NCBI GenBank assembly: GCA_022865965.1 | Contig: JALHTS010000402.1 | Coordinates: forward strand, 1 to 6,655 | Length of the DNA stretch: 6,655 bases | Direction of reading: 5' to 3' | Origin: Ignavibacteriaceae bacterium | Lineage (GTDB): Bacteria > Bacteroidota > Ignavibacteria > Ignavibacteriales > Ignavibacteriaceae | Part shown: piece by piece, positions 4,745-6,655 of the stretch | How the letters are laid out: each line of letters begins with the position of its first letter | How positions within the stretch are numbered: the stretch's first letter is position 1 | The notes under the pieces: generated by a model | The model's input: only the letters and a program-made list of their open reading frames with translations | Told to the model about the DNA's origin: nothing | Database searches by the model: none | Translations under genes and position numbers: made by a program

Positions 4745-6655
4745 ATGTCTGATTTTATTCATTTACATAATCATACTCATTACAGCTTGCAGGACGGCGC
4801 CTGCACTGTTCAGGGACTAATCGATGCTGCTAAAAAACACGGAATGAAGTCCGTTGCAATTACCGATCACGGCGTAATGTATGGAGCCGCTGAGTTTTAT
4901 AAGAAAGCAACCAAAGAAGGAATCAAACCTATTATAGGTATGGAGGCTTACATTGTTACTGAAGGCAGCAGGTTTGATAAAACCAAAGGTGAAGATCTTC
5001 CCGGTAGAAAAAGAGCAAAACATTACAACCATTTAATTCTTCTTGCTAAGAATAAAACCGGATATGATAATCTTTCAAAACTTTCTACACTTGGTCATAC
5101 CGAAGGTTTTTATTATAAACCAAGAATTGATCTTGAGCTTCTTAGAAAATATTCTGAAGGATTGATTTGCACTTCCGCCTGTGTAAGCGGTGTTGTATCA
5201 TACCACCTTGTTAATGGTGATTACACAAAAGCAAAAGAAACAGCAAAAACTTATAAAGATATTTTCGGTGAAGATTTTTATCTCGAGATACAGAATCACA
5301 ATTTGGATAATGAAAAACCTGTTCTCGAAGGAATGCCGAAACTTTCCAAAGAGCTTGGAATAAAGTTGGTTGCAACTAACGATTGCCACTACATTGAAAA
5401 AGATCATGCAATTCCTCACAACATCCTTCTTCTTTTATCAGACAAGAACGGAGCAGATTATAAAGACTTACGTTACGGAACAGATCAGGTATATTTCAAA
5501 TCATCTGAAGAAATGATAAATCTTTTCAAAAAGTATAAAGGTGCAATTGAAAACACTCTTGAAATTGATTCAAAAATAGATCTTAAGCTTGATTTTAATG
5601 GGCATCATTTTCCAAATTTTCCCATACCCGAAAATTCTGAAGCAAAAACACTTGAAGAATATCTTGAGCTTCTTGCCCTGCAAGGCTTGCAGAACAGAAA
5701 ATTGAATATAACCAAAGAAGTTGAAGACCGTTTCAGGTTTGAACTCGAGACAATTAAACAAATGGGATTTGCCAGCTATTTCCTTATTGTTCAGGATTTT
5801 ATTAATACCGCGAAGCAAAAAAATATTCCTGTTGGTCCCGGCAGAGGAAGCGTTGCAGGAAGTTTGGTTGCTTATGCTTTGGGCATTACAAATATAAATC
5901 CGCTTGAATTTGCTTTGCTGTTTGAAAGATTTTTAAATCCTGCTAGAAAATCAATGCCTGATATTGATGTTGATTTTGCAGATGATCAGCGAGGCGAAGT
6001 AATTGATTATGTAAGGGAAAAATATGGAAATGATTGTGTTAGTCAGATTATAACATTCAACAGGCTTTCATCAAAAGCAGTTATCAGAGATGTGGCAAGA
6101 GTTCTTAAAGTTCCAATTCCAACAGTTAATAAAATCACCAAATATATTCCATCAAAGTTTGGTAAAGTTTATACAATTGACCAGGCGCTTGCCGAAGTTC
6201 CTGAACTTCAATGGGTGCAAAATTCAGATGATGAGTCAATTAAGGATTTGATAAAATATGCTAAAGTGCTTGAAGGAATGAATCGAAATGCTTCAAAGCA
6301 CGCCGCTGGTGTGGTTATTACTCCCGATGATGTAAGCAAATATGTTCCTCTTGCGAATGCTGTAAATGCAACCTCGCAGAATGATTTGGTCACTCAATTC
6401 AATATGAAAGACATTGAAAGCTCCGGTTTGCTTAAAATGGATTTTCTTGGACTGAGAACATTAACAATTATTCGCGATACGCTCGACTTCATTAAAAAAA
6501 ATCATAATGTAATAATTGATATTGATTCCATTCCTTTCGATGATGAGAAAACTTATGCGCTGTTTTCAAAAGGGCAAACAACCGGTGTGTTCCAGTTTGA
6601 GTCGTCGCCGATGCGCGAGTACTTAAAACAATTGCAGCCAAACAGTTTGAATGAC
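4745..6655 (+). CDS. dnaE: DNA polymerase III alpha subunit, N-terminal 637 codons (runs off window end)
   Basis: This is the catalytic subunit of the replicative polymerase. The frame is open from ATG 4745 to the last base with no stop. An in-frame TAA at 4727-4729 and the canonical N-terminus (SDFIHLHNHTHYSLQDGA) fix the start; no Shine-Dalgarno sequence is evident. The PHP domain (about 1-260) keeps a full set of putative metal ligands: H8, H10, D17, H42, E67, H96, C146, D213, H215. The polymerase core follows: GPGRGSVAGS from 364, palm aspartates D406 and D408 in MPDIDVDF, NASKHAAG near 515-522, and the third palm aspartate D566 in MDFLGLRTLTII. GVFQFESSPMREYL near the end is the start of the fingers region. 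No inserted epsilon-type exonuclease is seen, so it is DnaE-type rather than PolC. E. coli DnaE is about 1,160 residues, so the rest of the fingers and the beta-clamp, OB and tau-binding regions lie beyond the window. Confidence 0.98.
   Translation, partial: MSDFIHLHNHTHYSLQDGACTVQGLIDAAKKHGMKSVAITDHGVMYGAAEFYKKATKEGIKPIIGMEAYIVTEGSRFDKTKGEDLPGRKRAKHYNHLILLAKNKTGYDNLSKLSTLGHTEGFYYKPRIDLELLRKYSEGLICTSACVSGVVSYHLVNGDYTKAKETAKTYKDIFGEDFYLEIQNHNLDNEKPVLEGMPKLSKELGIKLVATNDCHYIEKDHAIPHNILLLLSDKNGADYKDLRYGTDQVYFKSSEEMINLFKKYKGAIENTLEIDSKIDLKLDFNGHHFPNFPIPENSEAKTLEEYLELLALQGLQNRKLNITKEVEDRFRFELETIKQMGFASYFLIVQDFINTAKQKNIPVGPGRGSVAGSLVAYALGITNINPLEFALLFERFLNPARKSMPDIDVDFADDQRGEVIDYVREKYGNDCVSQIITFNRLSSKAVIRDVARVLKVPIPTVNKITKYIPSKFGKVYTIDQALAEVPELQWVQNSDDESIKDLIKYAKVLEGMNRNASKHAAGVVITPDDVSKYVPLANAVNATSQNDLVTQFNMKDIESSGLLKMDFLGLRTLTIIRDTLDFIKKNHNVIIDIDSIPFDDEKTYALFSKGQTTGVFQFESSPMREYLKQLQPNSLND

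Noticed and set aside
4817..6393. Several minus-strand frames (4817-5032, 5198-5419, 5570-5818, 6208-6393)
   Set aside because: All lie antisense inside dnaE, whose motifs are continuous in the + frame throughout.

Overview
The window is AT-rich, densely coding bacterial chromosome with every supported gene on the + strand. Most starts lack a recognisable Shine-Dalgarno sequence. The AccA fragment carries a run ([17 protein letters not shown]) that I associate with Bacteroidota/Chlorobiota/Ignavibacteriota-type AccA. Together these suggest a member of that broad group. The assignment comes from memory and style, not from a search.

Layout: (1) 1-552, the C-terminal 183 residues of accA, cut by the window start. 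(2) 584-1169, a two-gene accessory-looking module: a 67-residue protein overlapping by 59 nt a small nucleotidyltransferase-fold protein of the AbiEii/DUF6036 kind. A weak hairpin lies at its end. (3) 1247-4438, a tightly packed run of four genes with overlaps or a 9-nt gap: a 4HBT acyl-CoA thioesterase, nadC, a 14-segment MOP-superfamily polysaccharide flippase, and dut. (4) 4439-4744, a 306-nt intergenic region with a GTTCAA-type hexamer array built as two near-identical 24-bp blocks, a 14-bp palindrome and a nested stem-loop. (5) 4745-6655, the first 637 codons of dnaE, open to the window end.

Most of the content is core metabolism: malonyl-CoA formation (AccA), de novo NAD (NadC), dUTP removal (Dut) and replication (DnaE). 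Dut directly upstream of DnaE makes sense as nucleotide-pool hygiene beside the replicase, but that link is inference. The least explained parts are the overlapping small-ORF/nucleotidyltransferase pair and the structured dut-dnaE spacer. I did not find a clearly new multi-gene system. The overlapping pair is the best candidate for something under-described.
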